From positions 2,108,001 to 2,172,000 of the forward strand of contig NZ_FNSD01000001.1 of the NCBI RefSeq assembly GCF_900105625.1: DNA of 64,000 bases, read 5' to 3'. The notes under the pieces were generated by a model. The model saw only the letters and a program-made list of their open reading frames with translations. It did not search any database and was not told where the DNA came from. The translations under genes and the position numbers were made by a program. Of the stretch, positions 15,718 to 23,552 are shown one piece after another. Every line of letters begins with the position of its first letter. Within the stretch, counting starts at the first letter, position 1. This DNA is from Terriglobus roseus (GTDB lineage: Bacteria; Acidobacteriota; Terriglobia; Terriglobales; Acidobacteriaceae).

Positions 15718-15786
15718 CTTGCGGGCCTTCGCGAAAGTGGGGCAGCCGGATGATCGCCGGTCAATCCATCTGGCATCAACGCCCCT

Positions 15787-16545
15787 TTACAAATCCTGAG
15801 CGGCGGCTTGTAGCAGCATGCTTTCTGCGGCGAGTGGGCCGGTGGGTTCGTCCTCGTGTTTGTAGTAGACGAAGACGTCGCGGGTGGCGCTGAGGGCGTG
15901 GAAGCGGGCGGCGTGGTCGGCGACCGTGGACGCGTCGTAGCCGCCCGGCATGCGCAGGCGGTAGCAGGCGAAGTCCGGGGCGGTCTGGACTTCGGGCGTG
16001 CAGAGGTCTTCGCTCTCGGCGATGCAGACGGCTGCGCCGTGTGCGCGCAGGGCGGTCCAGGTGTCTTCCGTGAACCAGCTTTCGTGGCGAAACTCAAAGC
16101 AGATGCGGCCTGCGTTGGCCATTTGTGGCAGCGCCAGGAAGGCTTCGAGGCGGGGTGCGTCTGCTTTGAAGTTGGGCGGTAACTGGAAGAGCAGGCAGCC
16201 CAGCATTCCGGCGCTGCGGACGGGTTCGAGCGCCGTCAGAAAGCGGTCGATGGCGTCGCCGCAGTCGCGCAGGCGCTTGCGGTGCGTGACGATCTCAGGC
16301 GCCTTGAAGCTGAACCGAAAGCCTGCGCCGGCGGCGGCCATCCAGCCTTCGAGCTGCGCTGCTGTCGGCAGCGCGCGGAAGGTGTAGTTGACTTCGACGG
16401 AGTTGAGGCGCGAGGCATAGTGCTCGAGAAAGCGCTTGGCCGGGAACTTGGGCGGGTAGAAGCCGGGCTTCCATGTCGCGTACGCCCAGCCGGAGGTGCC
16501 GGCGAAGAGGGCTGCTGGCTTCTCGGGTTGGGTCTGATCCGGCAT
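15787..16545 (-). CDS. DUF72 family protein (YecE-like)
   Basis: 252 residues from the ATG at 16545 (a GTG three codons earlier is also possible). It shows the DUF72 signature from end to end: LFAGTSGWAYATWKPGFYPP, KRFLEHYASRLNSVEVNYTF, RFSFKAPEIVTHRKRL, LGCLLFQLPPNF, ICFEFRHESWF and VYYKHEDEPTGPLAAESMLL. These proteins adopt a TIM-barrel related to endonuclease IV/xylose isomerase folds, but their reaction is not established. The length is normal for the family. It is flanked by REP-like elements on both sides (15677 and 16612) and shows no operon partner. Confidence 0.85.
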   Translation of the reverse strand: MPDQTQPEKPAALFAGTSGWAYATWKPGFYPPKFPAKRFLEHYASRLNSVEVNYTFRALPTAAQLEGWMAAAGAGFRFSFKAPEIVTHRKRLRDCGDAIDRFLTALEPVRSAGMLGCLLFQLPPNFKADAPRLEAFLALPQMANAGRICFEFRHESWFTEDTWTALRAHGAAVCIAESEDLCTPEVQTAPDFACYRLRMPGGYDASTVADHAARFHALSATRDVFVYYKHEDEPTGPLAAESMLLQAAAQDL

Positions 16546-16611
16546 GTCTTCCACGCTCTCATATTGCGCGATGGGGTGTCATGTGGACACGGGACTGGGT
16601 GCATTGGTGCC

Positions 16612-16662
16612 GGGTGCTCCATTCATGACGGCTACTTCGTCATGCGTGGGACTCGCGCGGAG
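16612..16662 (-). repeat. REP-like core, copy 4 (inverted)
   Basis: Reads gggtgctccattcatgacgg ctacttcgtcatgcgtggga, which is the reverse complement of the core found at 13418-13457 and 20351-20390, with several changes. Finding both orientations argues for a dispersed palindromic element rather than gene-linked sequence. Confidence 0.55.
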
Positions 16663-16768
16663 CGCAAACGTGAAACCTTCGGCAGCCAGGACGGTCGCGC
16701 TCAGCGCGACATCCCAACCTGGCTTCGCAAGCATTGGGCACCCGTCGTGTCACTGCACCGCAGACGCT

Positions 16769-16796
16769 GAAACGGACACCTTGCGGTGTCCGTTTC
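16769..16796. terminator. hairpin terminator next to tRNA-His
   Basis: Perfect 12-bp stem gaaacggacacc / ggtgtccgtttc with loop ttgc, 9 bases beyond the 3' end of the minus-strand tRNA-His. It is likely its terminator. Confidence 0.7.
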
Positions 16797-16805
16797 TTAG
16801 ATATT

Positions 16806-16882
16806 TGGGGCGGCTAGAGGGATTTGAACCCTCGACATCGGGTGCCACAGACCCGCGTTCTAACCCCTGAACTATAGCCGCC
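16806..16882 (-). tRNA. tRNA-His (GTG)
   Basis: Cloverleaf fits: acceptor GCGGCTA/TAGCCGC, D arm GTTC...GAAC, anticodon stem CGGGT/ACCCG with loop CTGTGGC (anticodon GTG), T arm GAGGG-TTCAAAT-CCCTC. The extra 5' G (G-1, at 16882) pairs with discriminator C73 (16809), the hallmark of tRNA-His, and the CCA end is encoded (16806-16808). Confidence 0.95.
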
Positions 16883-16942
16883 GTACTCTTTCGATTGTAG
16901 CATCGCAGCCACTTCTGCCCCCAATGGCCTTATGCTGCCCCT

Positions 16943-18157
16943 ATGGCGTATGGCGAACGGGCGGAACTCGATCCTGAGATTGCATCCACGGTGGACTCGG
17001 ATGTGGTGCGAACGAAACCGAAGACGGAGCGACTGCTCTCAGTCGATGTGCTGCGTGGACTGACCATCGCCTTCATGATTCTGGTGAATAACCAGCCCGG
17101 GCCGGGCGCGTTCTTTGAGCTGCAGCATGCGCAGTGGAATGGCTTCACGCTGACCGACCTGGTCTTTCCGACGTTCCTGTTCCTGGTGGGCCTGTCGCTG
17201 GTGCTGTCGACTGCGGCGCGGCTGGCTCGCGGCGCTTCGCGGCAGACGCTGTTTCTGCATGCGCTGCGTCGCTCTGCTGTGCTGGCGCTCTTCGGCATCG
17301 TGGTGAATACCTTTCCGTTCGAGCATCTGGACCGCATCCGTTTCTACGGCGTGCTGCAGCGCACGGCGATCTGTTACCTGGTGGTGAGCACGCTTTGCCT
17401 GCTGCGGACGGGATGGAAGGACAAGGCAGCCGTCGCCGTAACGTGCCTGGTCGTTTACTGGGTGCTGATGCGCTTTGTGCCGGTTCCCGGCTTCGGCACG
17501 CCGACGCATGAGATCCCCATCAACGATCCCAATGCCAACCTGACGGCGTGGCTGGACCGGCTGATCTTCGCGCCGCAGCACCTGTATCAGCAAGTGCGCG
17601 ATCCGGAGGGCTTGCTGTCTACACTCCCTGCGGTCTCGACCGCCCTCTATGGCGTGCTGGCGGGAATGTGGCTGCGGACAAAACGTGCGACTGCGGCAAA
17701 GCCGATGGGGCTGGCGCTGGCCGGGGCTTCGATGGGCGTCGCGGGGCTGCTTTGGAACTACGAATTCCCCATCAACAAGAAACTTTGGACGAGCTCGTAT
17801 TCGCTGTGGGCAGGCGGGCTTAGCCTGCTGCTGCTGGCCCTGGCCGTTTACCTGATCGACGTGAAGCGGTGGGGCCGCAGCGGCCTGCCTGCCGATGAGG
17901 CTCCCGCGATCTACAAGCCCCTGATGGTCTTCGGCACGAACTCGATCCTGGCGTACATGGTGTCGGAGCTGCTGCCGGTTGCGGTGGCGCTGATCCACAC
18001 AGCGAACGGCACCGTTCTGCGAGTCTATGAGAACTGGCTGCGGGGTCTGATACCGGTTCGCGGCTGGCCGGAGCTGGTCTTTGGGCTGACGGTCGTGGCA
18101 GTGACGTGGGCAGTGGTCTATCCCTTTTACCGCAAGAGGATCTTCCTGCGCGTTTGA
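16943..18157 (+). CDS. NagX/HGSNAT-like membrane acyltransferase (DUF5009)
   Basis: 404 residues with about 10 membrane segments. The N-terminal signature RLLSVDVLRGLTIAFMILVN, followed by GFTLTDLVFPTFLFLVGLS, is that of heparan-alpha-glucosaminide N-acetyltransferase homologues (NagX/DUF1624/DUF5009). Distal parts RFYGVLQRTAICYLV, INKKLWTSSYSLWAGGLSL and a conserved penultimate helix (LMVFGTNSILAYMVSELL) also match. The human homologue moves acetyl groups across the lysosomal membrane to glucosamine; the bacterial role is unproven but probably sugar acetylation at the cytoplasmic membrane. It is followed after 21 bases by the DUF4112 gene, so the two may be co-transcribed. Confidence 0.85.
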   Translation: MAYGERAELDPEIASTVDSDVVRTKPKTERLLSVDVLRGLTIAFMILVNNQPGPGAFFELQHAQWNGFTLTDLVFPTFLFLVGLSLVLSTAARLARGASRQTLFLHALRRSAVLALFGIVVNTFPFEHLDRIRFYGVLQRTAICYLVVSTLCLLRTGWKDKAAVAVTCLVVYWVLMRFVPVPGFGTPTHEIPINDPNANLTAWLDRLIFAPQHLYQQVRDPEGLLSTLPAVSTALYGVLAGMWLRTKRATAAKPMGLALAGASMGVAGLLWNYEFPINKKLWTSSYSLWAGGLSLLLLALAVYLIDVKRWGRSGLPADEAPAIYKPLMVFGTNSILAYMVSELLPVAVALIHTANGTVLRVYENWLRGLIPVRGWPELVFGLTVVAVTWAVVYPFYRKRIFLRV

Positions 18158-18178
18158 CCTGGCATCAGAAGAGGGATC

Positions 18179-18787
18179 ATGGCACCGATGTCCGAACCCG
18201 AAATTCTTCGCCCACGCATCCGCGCCGGCTCCGAGCTGTTCAGCGACCGCAATCTGGATCTGCTGTCGCACCTGCTCGACGACTTTCTACGCATCCCCGG
18301 CACGCAGATCCGCTTCGGGCTGGACGGTATCGTCGGCCTGATTCCGGGCGTGGGCGACATCATCGGCGCCATGGCGTCGTGGATCATCATCCTGGCGGCG
18401 TGGCTGCGCGGTGTGCCGCGGGTGACGCTGGCGCGCATGCTGGCGAACGTGGCGATTGAGACGATCATTGGTACCGTTCCCGTTCTGGGCGATGCGTTCG
18501 ACATTGCGTGGAAGGCCAATCGGCGCAACTTCGCTCTGCTGGAGCGGTCGATGGGCGCGGTGCCGCATTACACGGCGGACCCTGCCTTAGGCACGGGATT
18601 CGGTGCAGGTGCGGCGAGCGCGCAGACGCGAATCGGAACAACGCCTCAGCAGCAGAAGAAGCACCGGTTCTCTGACTGGATGTTCCTGTTCTGGCTGTTC
18701 TTCGGCATGCTGTGCCTGCTGGCCATCCCGCTGGCATTGCTGGCGTACGTGGCTGGGAAGTTCTTTGCCATGGGTGCGCATCGGTAG
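18179..18787 (+). CDS. DUF4112 membrane protein
   Basis: 202 residues. The DUF4112 core is visible: LSHLLDDFLRIPGTQIRFGL, DGIVGLIPGVGDIIGAMAS, then IETIIGTVPVLGDAFDIAWK and ANRRNFALLE, with two Gly/Pro-rich hydrophobic hairpins. A C-terminal transmembrane segment (WMFLFWLFFGMLCLLAIPLA) is separated from the core by a Gln-rich linker. The function is unknown. GAGGG precedes the ATG at 18179; an alternative ATG is three codons later. It follows the NagX-like gene closely. A REP-like fragment lies just downstream. Confidence 0.85.
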   Translation: MAPMSEPEILRPRIRAGSELFSDRNLDLLSHLLDDFLRIPGTQIRFGLDGIVGLIPGVGDIIGAMASWIIILAAWLRGVPRVTLARMLANVAIETIIGTVPVLGDAFDIAWKANRRNFALLERSMGAVPHYTADPALGTGFGAGAASAQTRIGTTPQQQKKHRFSDWMFLFWLFFGMLCLLAIPLALLAYVAGKFFAMGAHR

Positions 18788-18815
18788 GATTGCGCTTTGC
18801 GCCGATACTAAGTGT

Positions 18816-18866
18816 CGCGCTTTGCGCGAGGCCCACTCATGGAGCCGGCATGGGTGGGCTCCCCGG
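18816..18866 (+). repeat. REP-like element, copy 5 (partial)
   Basis: Contains cgcgctttgcgcgaggcccactcatgg, identical over cgcgaggcccactcatg to the copy at 20271-20390, then diverges (gagccggcatgggtgggctc). It lies between the DUF4112 gene and tRNA-Pro. Confidence 0.55.
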
Positions 18867-18955
18867 TCTGTAAGGCGCTTTCCGTGGCGGGGTTTCGGGC
18901 GCCCGACATCTTGTTGTTCTCGATAGCGGCCGGGCGTCGTAGAATATCTCTTAGT

Positions 18956-19032
18956 CGGGGCGTAGCGCAGCCTGGTAGCGCATCTGCTTTGGGAGCAGAG
19001 GGTCGGGAGTTCGAATCTCTCCGCCCCGACCA
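18956..19032 (+). tRNA. tRNA-Pro (TGG)
   Basis: Acceptor CGGGGCG/CGCCCCG, D arm with GCGC, anticodon stem TCTGC/GCAGA with loop TTTGGGA (anticodon TGG), T loop TTCGAAT, discriminator A and encoded CCA. 77 bases. Confidence 0.95.
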
Positions 19033-19134
19033 TTCCTTCTCAATCTCACAAACTTTCCACTCTGAGGGCAGATTTCGCCTTCGAGGCAGGACTGTTTTGC
19101 GTAGCTGTATGCAGGTCCGCCCTTCGGAGGCTGC

Positions 19135-19622
19135 ATGCGTCTTGCTTCGTTCGTAACCTTCTCCATACTGTCCTGTGCCTGCGGGTCAAGTGCTCTCGCG
19201 CAGGGTCCGGCGATACCTGCTGCGGGATGTCCGGCGTTTTCGCTACGGCCCAACCTGGATGGCGGCCGGATGCTGCCGTCGTCTTCGAAGACACAGAAGC
19301 GCTCCGTGACGGTGATACTGGGCGGCTTCGGCGGCGGTGCCGTCGTGGAAGCGGATGTGACGCTGTTGGGTGTGGAGAGTCCGGCGGGCGTCTATCCCAT
19401 GGTGCCCGCGGCGAAGCCGGTACGGCATCCTTCCACCTGGTCCGGCCAGACGGTTCCGATGGTCCCTTAACTGTCGAGCTTGCGCTGCCCCCGGCCATGA
19501 CCAGCATCAACGGCGCTACGGTGGATGCTGCTTCCTTTCGCAGCGGCCAGACATGGAAAGCGGCAGAGCAGAGTACCTGCATGGTGCGAGTGGGCACCGC
19601 GCTGCTGGCCGACGTGAGATAG
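19135..19622 (+). pseudogene. frameshifted secreted protein gene
   Basis: The first frame (19135-19470) gives a signal peptide (ILSCACGSSALA) and a beta-rich start (KRSVTVILGGFGGGAVVEAD, VTLLGVESPAGVYPM). The homology-like reading then moves to the frame that ends at 19622: GTASFHLVRPDGSDGPLTVE, LALPPAMTSINGATVDAASF, TWKAAEQSTC. The switch is near 19420, where one base indel joins them. The joined product (about 160 residues) resembles a small secreted beta-rich protein I have seen repeatedly in Acidobacteria, of unknown function. As it stands the first frame stops early, so it is probably inactive or a sequencing indel. Confidence 0.55.
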
Positions 19623-19646
19623 TCCGTCGGGTATGCTGGCTGCACC

Positions 19647-20267
19647 ATGAGCCGACCAAACCAGGACTGGCGTGCTGCGCTGATTGAGCGCATTCGCATT
19701 GAGGCGTTGCCACCGGAGAAGTTTTCGCATCAGGCCCGGCTGTATGCGGTGGCTCGCGACCTTGCCGACGCAGGCACCGATCCCGTCGAGGACGATGTCC
19801 TCTTCGGAGCTGCGTGGGTGCACGATCTAGGTGTCTTCACGGGCCACAGACCCGCCGATCCGGAACAGTTGAAGCAGTGGGATTCGACGGCCTATACCGT
19901 TGCACATGCGGGTGCTGTGCTGCTGGAGTGTGGCTTCCCTGCAGACAAGATTCCCGCGGCGATTGAGTGTATTCGGACGCATGAGGGCCATGGATCGCCG
20001 ACGACACCAGAGGGCATCGTTCTGCGGGATGCGGATCTGCTGGAGCAGTTGGGCGCCGTGGCAGTGATGCGGACGACCGCGAAGATCGCGCAGGACACAC
20101 GCTTCATCACCTTCGCCGATGCTGCCGGCTCTTTGCGGCGGGCTTTGGATTCCGTGCCCGGGCTAATTCATCTGGCTGCGGCGCAGGCGATGGCGGAGCC
20201 TCGAATCCTGATCTTGCGGGAGTTTCTCGAGGCTTTGGAGGCTGAGTCTGGCGGCCTGCTTCGCTGA
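19647..20267 (+). CDS. HD-domain phosphohydrolase
   Basis: 206 residues. Metal-binding HD signature: H28 in FSHQARLYAVARDLAD, then FGAAWVHDLGVF (His-Asp pair), a further His in TVAHAGAVLLECGF, and an Asp in LRDADLLEQLG. This is the YedJ/YhdH-like small HD layout for nucleotide or phosphate ester hydrolysis in the cytoplasm; the substrate is unknown. Its length suits the family. No strong ribosome site precedes the ATG. A REP-like element begins directly after the stop. Confidence 0.8.
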   Translation: MSRPNQDWRAALIERIRIEALPPEKFSHQARLYAVARDLADAGTDPVEDDVLFGAAWVHDLGVFTGHRPADPEQLKQWDSTAYTVAHAGAVLLECGFPADKIPAAIECIRTHEGHGSPTTPEGIVLRDADLLEQLGAVAVMRTTAKIAQDTRFITFADAAGSLRRALDSVPGLIHLAAAQAMAEPRILILREFLEALEAESGGLLR

Positions 20268-20270
20268 GAT

Positions 20271-20390
20271 TCCCTCAGTGGCTGAAGGCGGTATTTTTCA
20301 TGGCTGAGAGGCCATGGCCCTTCGAAAGAGGGTCGCGCTGTGCGCGAGGCCCACTCATGACGATGGAACGGTCATGAATGGGCCACCCGA
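20271..20390 (+). repeat. REP-like element, copy 6 (full length)
   Basis: Ordered parts tccctcagtggctgaaggcg, catggctgagaggccatggc, cttcgaaagagggtcgcgct, gcgcgaggcccactcatgac, gatggaacggtcatgaatgg and gccacccga. These correspond part by part to the copy at 13324-13457. The core keeps the 7-bp inverted repeat TCATGAC / GTCATGA. Confidence 0.8.
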
Positions 20391-20395
20391 TCCCC

Positions 20396-20451
20396 CTATT
20401 CCCTATTCCCTATTCCCTGTCCCCTGTTCCCTGTTCCCTGTTCCCTGAACC
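20396..20451 (+). repeat. eight tandem 7-bp units
   Basis: Eight contiguous heptamers with no spacing: ctattcc three times, ctgtccc, ctgttcc three times, ctgaacc. The array ends one base before the stop codon of the minus-strand gene at 20453. It is a likely length-variable microsatellite. Confidence 0.9.
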
Positions 20452-20452
20452 G

Positions 20453-20896
20453 CTACCGGTCCATCACTGCGCCGTCGGCGATCCATTTGCTGATGGCGGC
20501 GATCTCGTCTGATGAAAGCTGTCCTTTGGGCGGCATGGGGCCAGGGTGGCCGTTGGGGCCGGCTGGCCCCTGGTGCTTGATCAGTTGCAGCAGCAGGCTT
20601 TGTTCCGGGTGGCCTGGGACGACGACCACCTTGTCGCTTTCGCCACCTTTGAGCAGCAGTTCGCGTGTGGACAGGTTGAAGCCGCCCTTGTGGTTCATAC
20701 CGGCATGGCAGCGATAGCAGTTCTGCCGCAACACTGGCTTCACGGCCGTGTCGAAGTGGTTAAGCGCTGCTGCTTCCGCAGGTGTCGACGGATGGAAGGT
20801 CGGTGGCGGTTCCGCTGCAGGGCCGCAGCCGAGAAGGGTGACGGTGATGGCCGCGAGCGCCAGCGGGAGGATTCGGTTGGACGTGGCAAGTGGCAT
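20453..20896 (-). CDS. c-type cytochrome-like lipoprotein (planctomycete cytochrome C type)
   Basis: About 147 residues from the ATG at 20896; the frame stays open further upstream, but this start gives a lipoprotein signal peptide (ILPLALAAITVTLLGC). The mature part has one heme-binding motif CYRCH with a distal Met candidate (GPMPPKGQLSSDEIAAISKW), matching the PSCyt1-type domain (DTAVKPVLRQNCYRCHAG; LLLQLIKHQG; IADGAVM). It would be a small electron carrier outside the cytoplasmic membrane. No redox partner gene is adjacent. Its stop is one base from the heptamer array at 20396-20451. Confidence 0.8.
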   Translation of the reverse strand: MPLATSNRILPLALAAITVTLLGCGPAAEPPPTFHPSTPAEAAALNHFDTAVKPVLRQNCYRCHAGMNHKGGFNLSTRELLLKGGESDKVVVVPGHPEQSLLLQLIKHQGPAGPNGHPGPMPPKGQLSSDEIAAISKWIADGAVMDR

Positions 20897-21215
20897 CGAC
20901 ACTTCTAAGGGTACGTTGTCGCTGCACACTCCGCGCGGACACCTCATCTGCGGCGCGATGGCATGGTTGCGATCAGGCGTTTCTGTCGAGCCGATGGATT
21001 TCTGTCCGGCGGATGCTCTCCCGTCGTGAAGATCCGATGAGGTAGTTAATTTGTGGAGTGCGGAGCCGATGCTTGAAGAACCGGATCGAATTTCGTACCT
21101 GGTTTTACACCATGCACATGGGCAATGACGCCAGAACGGCACGTAACCGATCAGTTACGAACCCGAATGGACACTTGGTCGACGACGGCCGTGCCCATAG
21201 GCTGAAGGGGCTCTG

Positions 21216-23375
21216 ATGTTTGATTCTCCGCGGCCGGCCACTGGCATGTCCGCAACCCCATACGGATCCGCTCACCGCCTGCCCGTGCGCGCGATAGCGC
21301 TGGCGCTTGCAGCAACACTGCTGCCCTGCGCTGCTCTCGCTGCCACACGGCACGCAGCGGCACCCTCGCATGCGAAGGCTGTTCCCGCTCGCCATGCGGC
21401 GGCTGTGCCGGTTGCAAGGCCAGCACGCGGCCGTGCGATTGCTGCTGCCCCGGCCAAAGGTCACCATGGCAACGCCGAACTGGCGCGTGCCGAGGCTTCA
21501 ACTTCTCGCACCCCTTCCAGGTCTTCCCGCCACATGACACCGGCCGAGAGCCGCCGCGCCGCCGCCGACGCACGTCGCGAGGCGGCAGCGGAAGCCGCGG
21601 CTGAGGCCGCACCGGTTCGCCGGTCCGGCCGCAATGCAGTTGCCGGGCGCCTGGCAGCGTCCCATGCGCCCGCCGAGCGCGGAACCCCTGATCCAAGCCC
21701 CGCGGCTCGCAGCCGTCGTGCCGCAGTGGCGGAGACGCGCATGCCGGCGCCGGCCAAGGCACCGGAAGAATCAGCGGCAGACCGCGCCATGCAGGATCGC
21801 GTCCACGCCTGGTACCAGTCGCATGGCCTGGCGATGCCGGCAGCGCCCGCACCTTCAGCACCCGCAGCAGAAAAGCCTGTGAAGGCCGTGCGTCCGGCAG
21901 GCCGCGTCACCGTTGCCGATTCCGAGGATGCCGGTTCGGATGATGGCACTGCGGCGCCGATCGTTCGCATGATTGCCCCGACGGCGAAACCCAGGACGGT
22001 TGCGCACACCAGCCCCGCACCGGATCTCTCTCCCGAGCCACGCAAGGCGACGGTTGCCGACTTTGATCGTGCCCTGCAGCAGAAAAATCAAGCCATACGG
22101 GCCGCTGCCGTTGAGGCGCAGGCGCACACCACCGCTGACGATGATGCCGCGGAGGCTTCCACCCAGATCCCCGGTACCGCTCCGACCGAACGTGTCGCGC
22201 TGCCGTTTACGCATGGCGATCTGCTGACGGCTTCGGCGACCTCTGGCGACCTACCGCTGCGGCAAGCGACTCTGACGACGCCGAAGTCTGAGAATCCGGA
22301 CAAGCATCTGAACAAGCACACGGATGCCGATGTGCTTGAGAACTCTGCCGATGCACTGACTGCGACAGACGGCAAGCGGCCGAACGTGCGTGCCATCTCT
22401 GAGCAGACTGCGATGGCCCCGACGCAGAAGCTGCAACTGCCAAAGCCGATCGCCATGGCTCACGGAGCGACACCCGCGGTAAGCGCCGTGAACGCCGCCG
22501 GCAAGAAGCAGCAGGTGGATCCGCAGACCGTCGCCGGCCTGACCGACGAGACCTTTGACGACAACAGCGACCCCATTACAACGGCTCGCAGTGCTGTGAC
22601 AATGGCCGCGAAGTCCTTCAAAACGGCCCCCGTTTCCGATCTGGATGACGACGCGATGCGTGCGACGACTTCAACCGTAAAGGTCAACCTGTATAACGAC
22701 CGCGGCAAGCTGATGATGATCCCCGCGATGAAGGGGACGCACGAGATCCTGGTGCATCAGAACCAGATGGCCGTTGCCGATGGCCTGGACCGCATTGAAG
22801 ACGATGATCAGTTGCTGGACATGCGCCGGTACAAGCTGCTGGTGGCGTTGCCGGACAACGAGGCGTTGCAGGTCGACGATCGCCTGCCTTCGAACCGTCG
22901 TTATGCGCGGCCGTGGTCGGTGCGCTTCCTGAACGACCTTTCGCGTGCGCACTACACACGCTTTGGTACGCCGCTGATTGTCACCAGCGCGGCGCGCACC
23001 GTGGAGTTTCAGAAGCGGCTGGTCCGCATCAACGGCAACGCCGCACCGCCGACGGGCGATATCGCCTCACCGCACCTTTACGGTCAGGCTGTCGACATTG
23101 CCAAGCACGGCATGAGCGTGACGGAGATTGCGTGGATGCGGGCGTACCTGACGCCGGTTGAGACCGAGGGCAAGATCGATGTGGAGGAAGAGTTCCAGCA
23201 GGCCTGCTTCCACATCAGCATCTATCGCCGCTACCTGGGCCTGCCCGCACGCAAGCACACCACGCCCGCAGATCCACTGCCGGAACGCACGCTGCAACAG
23301 GTGAAGGCGACGCCCGATCCGGTGCAGAAGCACCGTCGCCTGCCGACGTCGATTCTTGCGACCGGTCTGCGATAG
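21216..23375 (+). CDS. DUF5715 family protein, M15-peptidase-like
   Basis: 719 residues. A signal peptide (ALALAATLLPCAALAA) is followed by about 430 residues of Ala/Pro/Arg-rich, probably disordered sequence. The C-terminal 230 residues are ordered: LPSNRRYARPWSVRFLNDLS, PLIVTSAARTVEFQKRLVRI, SPHLYGQAVDIAKHGMS and CFHISIYRRYL. SAxRT, HxxGxAxDI and the late HIS recall zinc D-Ala-D-Ala peptidases of family M15, so an action on peptidoglycan is a reasonable inference; DUF5715 itself has no proven reaction. Codon use is as in the neighbours. A 14-bp hairpin (23409-23440) follows. A weak ribosome site (AGGGG) precedes the ATG. Confidence 0.75.
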   Translation: MFDSPRPATGMSATPYGSAHRLPVRAIALALAATLLPCAALAATRHAAAPSHAKAVPARHAAAVPVARPARGRAIAAAPAKGHHGNAELARAEASTSRTPSRSSRHMTPAESRRAAADARREAAAEAAAEAAPVRRSGRNAVAGRLAASHAPAERGTPDPSPAARSRRAAVAETRMPAPAKAPEESAADRAMQDRVHAWYQSHGLAMPAAPAPSAPAAEKPVKAVRPAGRVTVADSEDAGSDDGTAAPIVRMIAPTAKPRTVAHTSPAPDLSPEPRKATVADFDRALQQKNQAIRAAAVEAQAHTTADDDAAEASTQIPGTAPTERVALPFTHGDLLTASATSGDLPLRQATLTTPKSENPDKHLNKHTDADVLENSADALTATDGKRPNVRAISEQTAMAPTQKLQLPKPIAMAHGATPAVSAVNAAGKKQQVDPQTVAGLTDETFDDNSDPITTARSAVTMAAKSFKTAPVSDLDDDAMRATTSTVKVNLYNDRGKLMMIPAMKGTHEILVHQNQMAVADGLDRIEDDDQLLDMRRYKLLVALPDNEALQVDDRLPSNRRYARPWSVRFLNDLSRAHYTRFGTPLIVTSAARTVEFQKRLVRINGNAAPPTGDIASPHLYGQAVDIAKHGMSVTEIAWMRAYLTPVETEGKIDVEEEFQQACFHISIYRRYLGLPARKHTTPADPLPERTLQQVKATPDPVQKHRRLPTSILATGLR

Positions 23376-23408
23376 GAACGATCTTCTTCTTGACGAATGC
23401 TAGTTGAT

Positions 23409-23440
23409 CGAAAGGGCACAGCGGAAGCTGTGCCCTTTCG
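23409..23440 (+). terminator. hairpin after the DUF5715 gene
   Basis: Perfect 14-bp stem cgaaagggcacagc / gctgtgccctttcg with loop ggaa. It is not followed by a T tract, but its position 33 bases past the stop suits a terminator. Confidence 0.65.
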
Positions 23441-23552
23441 CACGCTCCAGTCTTCCTTCACGGACGTAGCGCACCCGACGTTCAAGAATTTTCTTGTGGC
23501 GATGTGGAACGGCGGCGCTAGAATCGCTGCCATCAACACAGGAGCGCGCGCC

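Noticed and set aside
18587-19033. 148-codon minus-strand frame reading GAERFELPTLCSQSRCATRLRY
   Set aside because: It is the antisense reading of tRNA-Pro, a known annotation artefact.
13324-20390. CRISPR-like spaced repeats
   Set aside because: The copies are kilobases apart, in both orientations and palindromic; REP-like elements fit better.
20396-20451. CRISPR array
   Set aside because: Units are 7 bases, contiguous and without spacers.
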